NCBI RefSeq assembly: GCF_003265705.1
Contig: NW_020312867.1
Span: forward strand, 9,337,228 to 9,401,227
Direction of reading: 5' to 3'
DNA length: 64,000 bases
Origin: Callorhinus ursinus
Lineage: Eukaryota > Chordata > Mammalia > Carnivora > Otariidae
Shown here one piece after another: positions 42,761 through 55,042 of this stretch; the stretch's first letter is position 1; each line of letters starts with the position of its first letter. The notes under the pieces are model-generated. The model searched no databases. It was not told where the DNA came from and saw only the letters and a list, made by a program, of their open reading frames with translations. Position numbers and translations under genes: made by a program.

Positions 42761-45700
42761 GCTGAGTCCCTTGCTCAAAGTCTGCCTGAATCCCGCCGAC
42801 CACTCCCAGGGCTTAGCCTCCCCTCTCCCTTAAGGGGCCATGGCCCCACGGTTTCCTCAGGAGTTCCGAACTGTTCACCCCAAAGGCTAATCCGGAATTT
42901 TTAACCATGGTCAAAGTCCCCACCTTTGGCTCCAGAGACTAAAATCAAAGCCCTCCAGACAATAAAAACAAACATCAAAAAAAGTGAGGACTTATGAGCG
43001 CTTACCCAAGTGACTAAGAGAGATAAATGATGTCCCTGACAAACATAGGCATCTCACGTGAAGTCCCTCTGCGTCCTTTCCAGCTTTCTTTGCTGTGGTC
43101 CATGCTGGTCAGGCAGCATTTCAACCAACTGGTCTAGTGGTTTCCCGGGGGAGTCTTAAAAGGGAGAATTTCCTGCTCAGTATAAGGACTTTTTCTTCAC
43201 CTCAACCTGTGCATAATTACCCTGCTGTTCTAGTTTATCAGATGAGCCCTGTCTCGCTAGAAGAGGGAGCTCTAGAAACAAAGTGGCAGAAGAAAACATC
43301 TGCGGAATGGGGCATGGGGCGGGGGGATTCCCGTGGTACAAGTGGCCAAGGATCTTCAAGCTGTTAAAGCCTTCCGGTTTAGGGTTTCCTGCCCTGGGCT
43401 TTGCTATAACCTCAACCAGTGACCAGCAGCCTGTGGATGAAGAGTGGTTGCACACCACAGCCTGGACTTAGCGCTGCTCCGTGGAATGGAGTAGAAACTG
43501 CTCCCCTGCAGAGCCAGACAAGCTGGAGGGAGCACGGCAGGGGCAGAGAGAGATGGGGCCGTAATAGGGTGAGTTTGACCCTTCTGCCACTGTGGCCACA
43601 CCTCTGCGAAGCACTTGCACACCATAAAGGGCTTTGTGGCAGGTGCACAGAGGAACTGAGGAAAAGGGGCCAGTCTGTGCCTGATAAAAGTGGGGCCTGC
43701 CATTCACCACAGGTCCACGCCCTGCAGCTGTGAGCCAACTGACAGTGGGCAGGCATTCCAGAGACCCCGCTGAACTCCTCGGGGCGCTTCGAGGTGTTCT
43801 GTTTATAGCCATGTTGTCTCCCTCTATGCCCAAAGGACCCTTGTAGGGGTTGTAGCCGAATTACCTCCATCCAACAGATGAAGAAAAAGAGGGTGTAGAA
43901 ATCTTCAGTATCTTGTTTATGACCTACACTTAGTGGAGGGCTGAAGGAGGATTTATCACCGCCTGTAAATGGGGTTTGACTTTTCTCATTTAACGCATTT
44001 GCTTTTGTGAGAGTTTTCCAGTTGTTAATCACCCTTACTGCTACAGGCAGAAGTAACAGAGCCTCGGAATCCCTGCTCCCAGCTCTCTTTCCCTGACTCT
44101 GCTTCCTGGGGTGGAGGCAGGAAGAAGCAGACACAGAGAATCTGTGGCCCATAGACGCCATCTGGCTGCAGCTTTTTCCTCATGGGCTGTGTAGGAGGTG
44201 ACTAGCCAGGGCTCTTGGTCTGTCTGGCTTTAATCTGGCAGGAATTGCCCCTGCCCTGGGACTGCTGTCCCTCAGATTACAAACACCTGGGTGTGAGTCT
44301 CCTTTCCAGACTAAGAGCCCAAAATGGCAGAGACAACTCTCCCAGTTCCTTGCAGACCAGACCCTTCTGCCCCACCTTCAAATCCTAAATGAGAAAAGTC
44401 CAGGAACTGAGAAATACTCTGTTCATAATACACACCCCCAAATCTTGGGGAGGGGGGCGGGACATGTGGCCACTGGCCAGATCTTCCATGGCTTCTGTGC
44501 TCCCCGGCACCATAAGCAAGCCCAGCAGTCGGTCTTTGCTGCAGGTTAGCAGGTGGAGGGCTGCGCCCGGTTGCAATGTCAGCTCACACTATCCAGCTAG
44601 GTCATTATGGCCTGTCACCGGAGTCTCTGCATTGTGCTGCTTTACAGAGTCCTGTGAGCAACACTGGTGGTTTTGTAAGCAGATACCCAGAGCCAACTAT
44701 ATATCATATATATATATTTTTTTAATGGGAGAAAGAAATCAACAATGGCACAAGAAGCTTCCCCATTAACAAAGGTTTTTGAGACAAAAGCACCACTGCA
44801 TTTAGATGCCCTGCAAATTTTAGTTGAAATCTTACGTTATTTCTGTGGTTGTCATATTGGATTAAGGATTTTATTTCTCGGATCAAGCCGCACCCAATGA
44901 AAGAGAATGATGACAGAGCTTACCATGCTCATCCCAAGCAAGAGAATTGGTCACCGTCCCGGTGAAACATTGAGAGCACACCACTCCAACATTATGGCTC
45001 TTCAGAACAATATTTATGTTGAGTCGAATGTCCAATAAATGCAACTCAAGTCTTAAGTAGCTAAAGCCAGAGAAGTCTATTGGAAAACGTCATTCCAAGT
45101 CATATTTTTTTTTTCCGAGTCATATTTTTAAATGTCGAATGACCAGTGTGCCCAAGGCCTTGTCACAAATCCTGAGAGCAATAACCTTCAGAGTTGTGCT
45201 CCAGGCAGAAAGACAGTAGAAGCAAAAGCAAAGGAAAAGCATAGTCCCGTCCCGAGAGCAAGGTGCATTAGTAGGTTGGACTGGGACTGATATGCAGAGG
45301 CAGAGGGGAGCCCGAGGGGCCCAGAGCTCTCGGGGGGCCTTAACTGGCACGATAGGGAGTCTGAGGCTGGGGAGGGGGGAGTTCTGAGGCAGGGTGTTAA
45401 AGCAGGGTCAAGATGTGGTCAGACTTCTGCTTTGGGGGCTCCCCCGGCTACCGTGCAGGAGAGAGACAGAAGGGGCAGGACCAGAAGCCCGGTGCCAGGT
45501 GGAAGGCAAATGCAGGGACCTTTGGAAGGAAGGATGTGGTGTGGTCCAGATTTTTCCTGAGAGGTGAAGCGTGCTGAGGCTAGAAGCCTGGCCTAGGAGT
45601 GAGAGAAGTCACCAGGGCTGGTCCCTGTTCCCCGGGGACTGTGGGGACACATTACTGATCTTAACCTCAGGTTCCTCATTTGTTAAAAAAAAAGAAGGAG

Positions 45701-46766
45701 GAGGAAGAGAAGGAGAAAATGAGACTATCAGCCTCAGATGGTTGGGGTGATAAGTCGTTTAAAAGGCTTGGCAAGTGCCTGGCAGAAAGGAAAAGAGAGA
45801 TCTTTCAGAGAGCTCGGGCTAGGACAGAGCACACGGCACCATGCAACACACGTGCAATGTGAATAAGAGTTATAAAATATTAATGACATCTCTTTTTGTC
45901 TCTCCTTGAGCGAGTGGCTCAAACCCAGGTCCCTGTGCCTCACAAGCCCTGGCTTCCCCTGTCCCCTGCTGCTGCTTCCCAGGAACCCTGAGGGGGGCTG
46001 GGAGCTTGGGGATGAGTACAGACTCTCCTTCCTCCCTTCCTCAGGGCAGGGTGACACCCGAGGGTGTGTTCACCTCAGGAGTATTGATGTGAGTGGTGTG
46101 CAACCAATAAAGCAAAATACTCTGTGTTCAGTTTGACTCCCAAACTTGGACTTTGAATTCTCTAGCAATAGTTGTCATAGGCTTTGTTGTGAGAGAGAAG
46201 ATATTTCTGGATTCCCAGCTTGCCCCTTGAGATGCCAAGCCCCCTCCCAAGCAGCAGGAACAGCAGAAAGAGCCCCCGAAGGCAAGGGTCTCTGCTTTAG
46301 TCACTGATGGTTCCCCTGTGCCTAGAACTGAGTCGAGCCCTAGTGAGCTCTCGCCATTCTCTGTGGGAAGCAGACAAGTGGTGTGTTCCCTGGTGTAGAC
46401 AGGCCAGGTGCTGGCATGTGACGGCATTTCCCTCCAGCGATGAAGGTGATGTAGAAAGCCTTCCTCCTCAGACAACAGAGAAGTGGGAAGGGCTGGGAGG
46501 GTCCTCACTTGTCAGGGGAGGCAGGCAGGCGAGCTGGGAGCGCTCTCAGCTAGGGGAGGGGAGACGGCGGGTTGCTGCAGTGGGCACAGGGGACCCTGCA
46601 GGGGTTCGCTCTGGCTGCAGGCACACTAGAACCCCCCCAGTGCTATAGCATGGAAGCCACAGAATGCAGCAGAGTCCCCTCACTGCCCTGGGAACCCTGG
46701 GGCTGGGGTGGTGCTGCAGGAACCATCAGGATGAGAGAGGCCAGGCGGCAAAAGGAAAGTTTTAGG
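42761..46766. other. Intergenic between ZNF343 remnant and TMC2
   Basis: No exon was recognised. The longest open frame in the window (249 codons, minus, 43412-44161) lies here. It shows no domain, its composition is not protein-like, and several other frames are open across the same stretch. An AT run lies near 44,697-44,715. Confidence 0.45.
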
Positions 46767-46972
46767 GGCGCCTGGGTGGCTCAGTCATTGGGCGTCTGCC
46801 TTCGGCTCAGGTCATGATCCCAGGGTCCTGGGATCAAGCCCCACATCGGGCTCCCTGCTCGGCGGGGAGCCCGCTTCTCCCTCTCCCACTCCCCCTGCTT
46901 GTGTTCCCTCTCTCGCTGTCCCTCTCTCTCTCTCTCTGTCAAATAAATAAAATCTTAAAAAAAAAAAAAAAA
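46767..46972 (+). mobile_element. Can-SINE
   Basis: A plus-strand full-length copy flanked by AAAGGAAAGTTTTA on both sides. Confidence 0.94.
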
Positions 46973-48046
46973 GGAAAGTTTTAAAGCCTGCGCTGAACCG
47001 TGTGCATTTCAGCGGCTACCTACCGTATGGAATGGTTCTTATTCCCCTTCCCTTGACCAAGGTGGCCAGGCCACGGGCCCTCCTGATAAGTAAATAACAA
47101 GGTCTAGGAGCAAGTTTATAACTATCATACTTTCAAAGTAGCAATATAAGCATAAATGATACTTTGAGAAACCCCCCACGGTTTAATGGGCTGAGAAAAT
47201 GTCTGTGACTTCTCCTGGGGACACACACATTTTTGAGGGAAATGCTGAATGTCAGTTCAAAGACTAAGAAAAATGAAACTGTTATGTTTCCCCCCCAACT
47301 TTCTGCTCACAGGGACCCCAGGTGAAGAACCCCACCCCCTAGTGCCTGTGACTGCCTTCCAGAGGACCGACTCTGAACCTCTGGTTTCTAAAGCAGCCAG
47401 ATTTGCCCTTTTGGAAGACGGGCAGCAGTGGGAAGAGCTGTGGAGTAAGTGACAGGCAGCAGGAGGGGGAGCAGCTCATCAGAGGGGACCCAGGACTCGG
47501 CATCAGGATTCCTTGGGCGCTGCCCAGACCTACTGATTGGAATGCCCAATGCCAGTCCTGGGAATCTGCATTTTAAACAGAAGCCCCGGTGATTGATTTT
47601 CACCAACATCCTAGGACTTCCCTGGTGCCTTGTCCCGACCAGAGACTCAAGGCAGAGGGAAAGAGCCGGGACCGCTCCTCACATCCCCCCAGGGCAGGTG
47701 GCTCACAGCTGGGAGGTGAGCTGTCAGCTCCTGGCCCCTCCAGGGCCCCTTCGTGTGTAAGTGATGCCTGAAACGTGAGGCCACGCTTCTTCTTTGCTGG
47801 GGAACCTGAGCGGTGGAGTGTGTGGCTGGATTGAAGGGCTGGGACCTCCCCGCCTCCCACCCACCTCTCTCCCAACCTTCACCTACCTCCAGTTCAATCT
47901 CTAACAAGCCAAGGAGCCCCGGCTGCTGGCGGGGCCCAGAAAGAAAGCCCAGCTACCATGAGGGAGGAAAGGTATCCCCGGCGGAAGGTGTGTGTAGACC
48001 AGCAAGCCGAGTGAGCCAGCGTGGGGGCTGAGGAGCCCCGCCGACC
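46973..48046. other. TMC2 upstream region
   Basis: This should hold the TMC2 promoter and 5' untranslated exon. I see no TATA box at a sensible place and no strong CpG island. G/C content rises from about 47.6 kb. The start of transcription cannot be fixed. Confidence 0.4.
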
Positions 48047-51000
48047 ATGAGCCACCGGCTAAAGGGCCGGGGGGAGGAAGGTGAGTGGTCCTCATCTCGG
48101 AGGGGCCCACCCACGGGGTTCCTGAGCAGCAGTGGGAGACCAGACGAGCAGAGGGGGGCTCTCGAGGCACAGGGCCCGGGCATGAGTCCAGGGCCTGCCA
48201 CTTGCTCTCTGAGTGACCCCAGTCTGGTTACCCAGCCTCTCCTGGCCTCTTCTAGGAAATGAAGGCACATTGCTTCCTGGCAGGGCCGTTGGGGGGATGA
48301 AAATGCCGTGCACCGCCCCTTGCTGGTGTTGAGCAGTGGCGGCCCTCAGAGCCCACCGGGGCCTTCAGCCTCCTGCTCTCCTGGTTAAAATCGCCTCTCC
48401 CCAGCAATCCCCTCAGCAGACTTCTCTGTCTGTCTCTCTCTGTCTGTCTGTCTGGGGCAGCGGGGTGCGGGATGTTCTGACCTCATGTCTGCTCCAGGGT
48501 GTCGGAGATATGTCAGGACCGGGGATGCTTGTTGGTGAAATAATCGGAGCCAGGTCCTGGTCTGAGGCAGCTGTCACCAGCTGATGGTTCCCACCGTGAG
48601 ACGGGGGGTGACCCAGGGAGGGGGACTCCCAGAGGTCAGCCATCCGTCACGCGCCATCTCTTCCAACAGGCCCTGGAGCGAGAGGGCGGGCGAGGAGCGG
48701 CTCTCAGGGCACAGGTGAGGCGGGATGATGCGTGAGGTGGGGTGTGTGTGAGATGGGGCGATGTATTCCCGGTCCAGCCCCCATCGAGAGTTCTCGTCCA
48801 TCGTCCTTCCTCCCTTCTTCTACCCCTCCCTCCCTCTTATGTAAAGCGCCCTGGGGGCAGGTGCTAGGCCACCTTCCCATTAGGAATGTGGCCACAGCTC
48901 TTCTGTGAGCCAGAGAGGGCTTTCCCGGGAGTGGGGCCACCTGCTGCGGGAGGAGCCAGAGGAAGTATAGGCAGGAGACAAGACCTTCCACTGCCGTGAG
49001 GAGGGCAGGAGCCACAGGTCAGGCATCCTACACTTCAGGTCTTAGACGTGTTGGAGACATGACGCCATTTTCTCCTTGAATCGCAGGTGGGGCCTGCGCA
49101 CCCTTCAGTAAGTGAGGAAGCAGAATCTCAGGAAAGAATGGACTTCTGGGGGTGGGGGATGGAAGAGAGTCCCCCTGGACAATTCCAAGGGGGAGGGACT
49201 TGTCCTGCTCTCACTCAGGCACACTGTAGGTACATTGGACGTGCTGGCCAGGGTCCACCTCCTTTGTCTTCTCTGCCAAGCCCTTCCCTCCTGTCATCCA
49301 CTGCTCCCCCACCACCAGGAGCCTGAGTCCTTGCTGAGGCAGCTCCATGACAAAGGGGGAGACCCAGGAGCAAGACTTGTGGAAAAGCCAGGGTCCTGGG
49401 CAGGAGGGAGGGGCATTGGCATCTCAACACCCCTTCCTGCACCCAGAGCTGCCCCTTGGCCATGTCTGTCCTCCCTACCCCCCCCACCATCCCATCATTC
49501 CTTCCCTCCAGAAATGGGGACAAGTGTTCGAAAGTGTGCCTGAGCGTGACTGGATGAGAAACGCTTTCCTCATGGGAGGGTCAGTGTTCATGGTGACAGT
49601 TGTCTAGATGTAGGATGCTCGGATCTGGTTCTCCACATTCCATTCTCCTTGCAGTCTTCCAGTTGCTGTCCCTTCTGCACCCAACCTGGCTCCCCTCTGC
49701 CCCAGCCAAAGACACTGGGCTTGGGGGTCACCTGTAGGCACATGGTCCTTAAGCAGGATTGAAATGGAAAGTCATTTTGCCTAAAATGCAAACCTTTTCT
49801 TCCTGAAATATGCCACTCACACCCCATCCCTCTTGCCATCTTTCTTTCCCCCATAAAGAAAGAAGAAATGGGTCAGAATTTTCATTTCAGGGGTCCAGAT
49901 GGTCAAGGAATACAACAAAGTTAAATATTGGGAATCCACTAAATGAACTGAAACCCAATTACATAAAGATTTTCATTTTAAATCTCCTCTGGAGTCACCT
50001 CTGAGGGGACCTGATAGCCTAGTCCTTCAGCTTATAGTCTACAAGGAGAAAAAAAAAGTGTCTGAGAATACAAAGTTATTTTCTCAAAGTAATTATAATT
50101 TGTTATTACACTAGTTGACAAGGAGGGTTAGGACTCTTCCTCCTTCCAGATCATTTGCTAAATGTACTTAACAGGTTAAAATCACCAAGTTGGAGGGTGA
50201 GCCAGACCCACTGGGCCTTCCAGCTTCTCCTCAGCCTATTTTCACCTTGGTTCAGGTGCGTACACACAAGGAGGCCTGTGACATGTGAAGGAGAGCGTGC
50301 TAGACTTGGAGGTCTTCCTAATGTAGCAGCTGCTTTCCTGGCTCCTAAATTATTCATTATGTGGAGTCCATGGAAAACTGGCTGTAAAGAAAAAAATTTA
50401 AAAAGCAGCTCATTTTCTGTGTAGAAGAGGCTTAGGGAAGATTGAAGAACAAATTCGGGCTTGCTTTCCACATTCCATATGAATTGCGTTCAGTTGGGAA
50501 ATAAGATAACAACAGGCATTATAGCCTGTAAAAAATGCATGAACCCCCAACTTCTATCTACAGTGTTTGAATGAATGCTTGGTACAGCTCATTACCAAAA
50601 AGAAGACCATTTGGTAGCTGACTGAGGACACACAGAGCTCAGAAGAAGATTCAGACAGATACTGACATTCTTACCCAGTTCTTCCAAGCAATATAGTGCC
50701 AGGAGGGGATGCAGGTCCAGGAGACCCTTCTCCTTCACCCCTTGCACACACTCTCTGCCCTTCTATTCTCTCTCTCAGTTCTAAAACTCTCCTAGGGGTC
50801 ACAGCAGCAGTGACACACACTTTCTCACACTCACTCCCAGGTCTTTGGAGGGAGTGGATTTGTTTATGGCTCCATCCCTCCTCCAAGATGGCAGCCAAAG
50901 CCTTCCAGAGCCATGGGGAAGAACATCTACAGGACAAACCCATTTCTCACTGGCTTATACTGATCCGCTTCCTAACTTGGATGAGTTCTCATTACACTTA

Positions 51001-54000
51001 AATAATCCTGCTTTACATTTTCTGACCAAGATTAGGGCCGGAGTGGGCCAAGAAAACCTGTCCCACGGCACCTACAATCACCTAGCTTTGCATCTGTAAA
51101 CAGCACCCACTGCTTTTCAATGTGCTTACAACCAGTTAGCTCATGCGGTAATTGCCCCAATTAGAAACCGCGTCCCAAAGATTGTTAATGGTAGAGTCAG
51201 ACCCTTGCTTGGTGCCTTTTTGTGTGCAGTGACTGGGAGCCAGTGTCCATACTCCACAACAGCCTCTGCAGTGCGGCTAACATGATACTTGGATGCAGAC
51301 CACATCCTCCAAAACAGGCTCCAGTATCACACCCTCACCCTCCAGATTTCAACCCCGCTACCCCATGGGTACAGCTGTCTGGGCTACCTCCCCTTAGCAC
51401 ACTCCCCACCCCCAGCAACTGGATCCCACCGGAGACTCAGCTCTGCCTTTGTCACCCCTACCTCAGACCTCTCGCATTTCCACTGGGGCCCCTCAATGCC
51501 CTGTTTCCTCTGCCTAGAATCCCCTCACCTCGCTAGCACCGCCACCCCTCCCCTTCTGCTCTTGGCAAAATCCTATCCATCCTTCAAGAATCAGAGTAAG
51601 CATCAGTCCCAATTATACTTTGTCACACTCTCTGTATTTCCATGGCTTTTTTTAATCCACCATTTGTTCCTTCTTTTTAAAAACAAAAATTTGTTTATTT
51701 GAGTTATTGTCAAAAACTGGCTTCCTAAATATCACCAATGCAACCTATCAATAAGACAAAGCTGCTTTATGGCTTACAGCAGGCAAAGCTTTGGCAGGGT
51801 CTCAGAAAAGGGAAGGTAAGGTCAGAATTTCTTGAGAATTGAAAGTTTGATTTAAGGCAGGACTTCCGAAGTGGGGGGCTTGATTGGGATTGGGTAAGAA
51901 TTACAGTACAACAGTCCACAATAAAGAGCAAGGCCAGGATTTTGAGGCAAAGCATTCAAAGAAACTTAGGGTGCAAATTGTCTGTGATGCCTTCCATTGA
52001 AGAGCTCATGAGTCTTTGGGGAAATCTTACAATGACCAATCAAGCCGTTTGCCTGGGCAGGGGACTCCTGGAAAAATAAAGTCATGCTAATGAAGACAGA
52101 GGTATAGCACAAAGTCATCTTAGTGCAGACACTAAGGTATAGTTTGGGTTCTCGGTGTCTGGGATGAGTGTGGGTTTCAGTTCTCAGCTGGTCTTTCTGG
52201 TCATTATTCAGCCCAAACTGAAGAACGTCAATCCAGATCTTCACCACTGTTTGAGGAATCCTAATTGCATGTCAATTATCTGTGGATAGCTGTTTGGACC
52301 TCCAAATTTCTGAGGGTAATTGTTTCAACCTGTATATGAGGTTCTCCAGCTCTTTCTTCTGGATGGCCCTTCGCTGAATCATTTGACACACAACAGCTGT
52401 ACAACAGCGTTTGAAACTCTGGGGATCACCCAACTGAACCCTGGTATACAGACAAATGAGAAGAGGAAGGATTATGACCAGAGTTTGTATAGTTCACTTT
52501 TCAGCCAGGAGCCAAGAATGCCCAGACTAAATAAAAGAACAAATCTCCTGCCCAATCGGAAAAGTCCATAGAACCAAATATGGGATCATTAATCAAAGTT
52601 CCCAGTTTCCTGATATCTTTGTTTACTTCCCGGATCTTTTTAGTAATATTAAAGATCTCCGAGAAGTCTTCAGGAATGCAAGCACAACATTCCTCTCCTG
52701 AAACATTGCACATTCCCCTAGAAAGGCCAAAATATATCAAAAGCAGCTCTGTTCTAGGGTCGCCTGGCTGGCTCAGTTGGAGGAGCATGTGACTCTTGAT
52801 CTTGGGGTCATGAGTTTGAGCCCCACATTGGGTGTAGAGATTACTTAAATAAATAAAACTTAAAAAAAAATAAAAAATAAGGCAGCTCTGTTCTAAATCA
52901 TCACCTGTCCAATTTCATAAACCTCTCAGGAGTTGGGTTCTTGGTGGCATTGTCTACTCACCTGCTATTTTCTTAATCATAACATATAAGATTCACTTCA
53001 CTATCCAGACCTCTTGTAAAGTATGGAAATGAAAGTCCTGAATTTCACAATTCTCCTAGAATAGTTAGGGTCAGTTCTTGAATCAGGGCCCAATTTTTCT
53101 CCTTCTTCAGTGAAACTGTCTACTAATCTTGTTTTCCTATAAGACAAACTAATGGGCTAAAATGGATCCTGGGAGATGTCACAGGCAATCCTGAGAATAG
53201 GTATTAGTCTATCAAAGTAACAAGTTCCTGTCTGATTTGTAAGAGTAATAGTGGGCTTCTGTACCAGATCCGATACCAGTCACTGGGGACCACATAGTGA
53301 TCTGGTTTTGGCCCAAATACTCCTATGGGATTGTGAAATAACGCTGTAATCTTTTGGCACTGTTCATCAAGAGTAGTTTGGTGTCGGGTGGTGAATTTTG
53401 TAGTATCGAGATCATTAGGTGGAACTAAAGAAAAAGAAGAGTAACATGTCTTACTTGTAGATCTGTGAAAGTAGGCAGTCTCCAAAAATACACCACCTGT
53501 TCCCTGATCTCCTTCCAAATTCTATTTCAGTGAAAGTTCAAAGTTGTGACAAAGATAAACTGTCACAAAAGGTCTGGAAATATTGTTTCAACAGAGTCAA
53601 GGCCCTCCTAAGATGCGATGGGGGTTGGGATTTCTCACCACCTGGCCCGTTGTGGAATTTACCACCTAATACATCGCCCAGTGGTTGAGTCCAGTTACCC
53701 AGGGAGCCAGGGAACTGATTTCTTACAAGGAGCTGGGACCAAAGAAAGCTGAGTGGTTCCCAAGGGAAATATGTACTTTAGCCAGTTCATGGGTGAATTG
53801 TAACTGGCTGGGTATTGGATTCATTCCAAGGAGTGATTAAGGATGCAAACAACAATATTAGAAATAGAGGCTTATTAGTAACCCAATCAAAAATAGCCTT
53901 AAGTTAGCACAGGATAGAATTAGATTAAGGAATAGAAAACAGAGGAATACAGGTTACAAAGTGACAATCTGTGGTCTTGTTCCATGAATCTTGGGCACAG

Positions 54001-55007
54001 CTGTCTATATCCAGAGACTGTCGGCTTTAACCCTCAGCCCGAGGTCACCAGTAGGGATGGTCTTCAGTAATTTGAGGATGGGGATGTCTCTTCAGATGAA
54101 GGACATGAATCCAAGAATCAATCCCTTGAGAGTTTCACTACTGTGCTAGTTGTTAGCAGTATGCGCTGAAGTCCTTCTAATCAGGGTTCTGAGAAAGTCC
54201 TTTTGGTTGAAATCAAAAACTCTAGCCTACAGTTGAGGTTTCAAGGAACTTTCAGGGTAAAACAGGTGGTATCTGTAAGTGACAGAAACTTAAAATGGCT
54301 ATGGTTAACTTATTACTGATAACTTTCAAAAGTGAAATATTTCATAGCAATAATGAAACTGACCAGGAAATTTGGTCGTTCCTATAGGATGCAAAACAAA
54401 CGCAGTAAGGCAATCAAAAAGTTTTGGGCAAAATGTTTATAATGATTAAGCATGTTTTTACAGACAAGGAACATTATCTCTGACTTATAAAGGTGGTTAA
54501 ACATAATCTTTACAGAGAAAATATCTTGAGGTATAATGTATAATTAGATAAAGACATACATACAACATAACAAGAATATATCAAGCTTATAAGAAAAAGA
54601 TATCAAGAATATTAAGAGATTCAGCGAGTCCAGAGTAAGTCCTAAGCATGTGAGTGAGTGGGGGGAGGGGCAGAAGGAGAGAGAGAGAGACAGCACAGAG
54701 CCTGGCATGGGGCTCAATCCCAGGACCCCGAGATCATGACCTGAGCCAAAATCAAAAAGTCAGATGCTTAACCAACTGAGACACCCAGGTGCCCCTAAGC
54801 ATGTGTATTTAAATAAGGCTCCACAGGTAAATCTGATATGTATCTCCAGTTGAAAAGCCCTGGCCTAGGGCGCCTGGGTGGCTCAGTTGGTTAAGCGACT
54901 GCCTTCGGCTCAGGTCGTGATCCTGGAGTCCCGGGATCGAGTCCAGCAACAGGCTCCCTGCTCAGCGGGGAGTCTGTTTCTCCCTCTGACCCTCCCCCCT
55001 CTCATGT

Positions 55008-55042
<35 letters not shown>

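Noticed and set aside
43412..44161. Longest open frame of the window, 249 codons, minus strand
   Set aside because: No domain or homology recognised, composition rich in Trp, Cys and His, several other frames open over the same G/C-rich stretch, and no splice or promoter context. Most likely chance.
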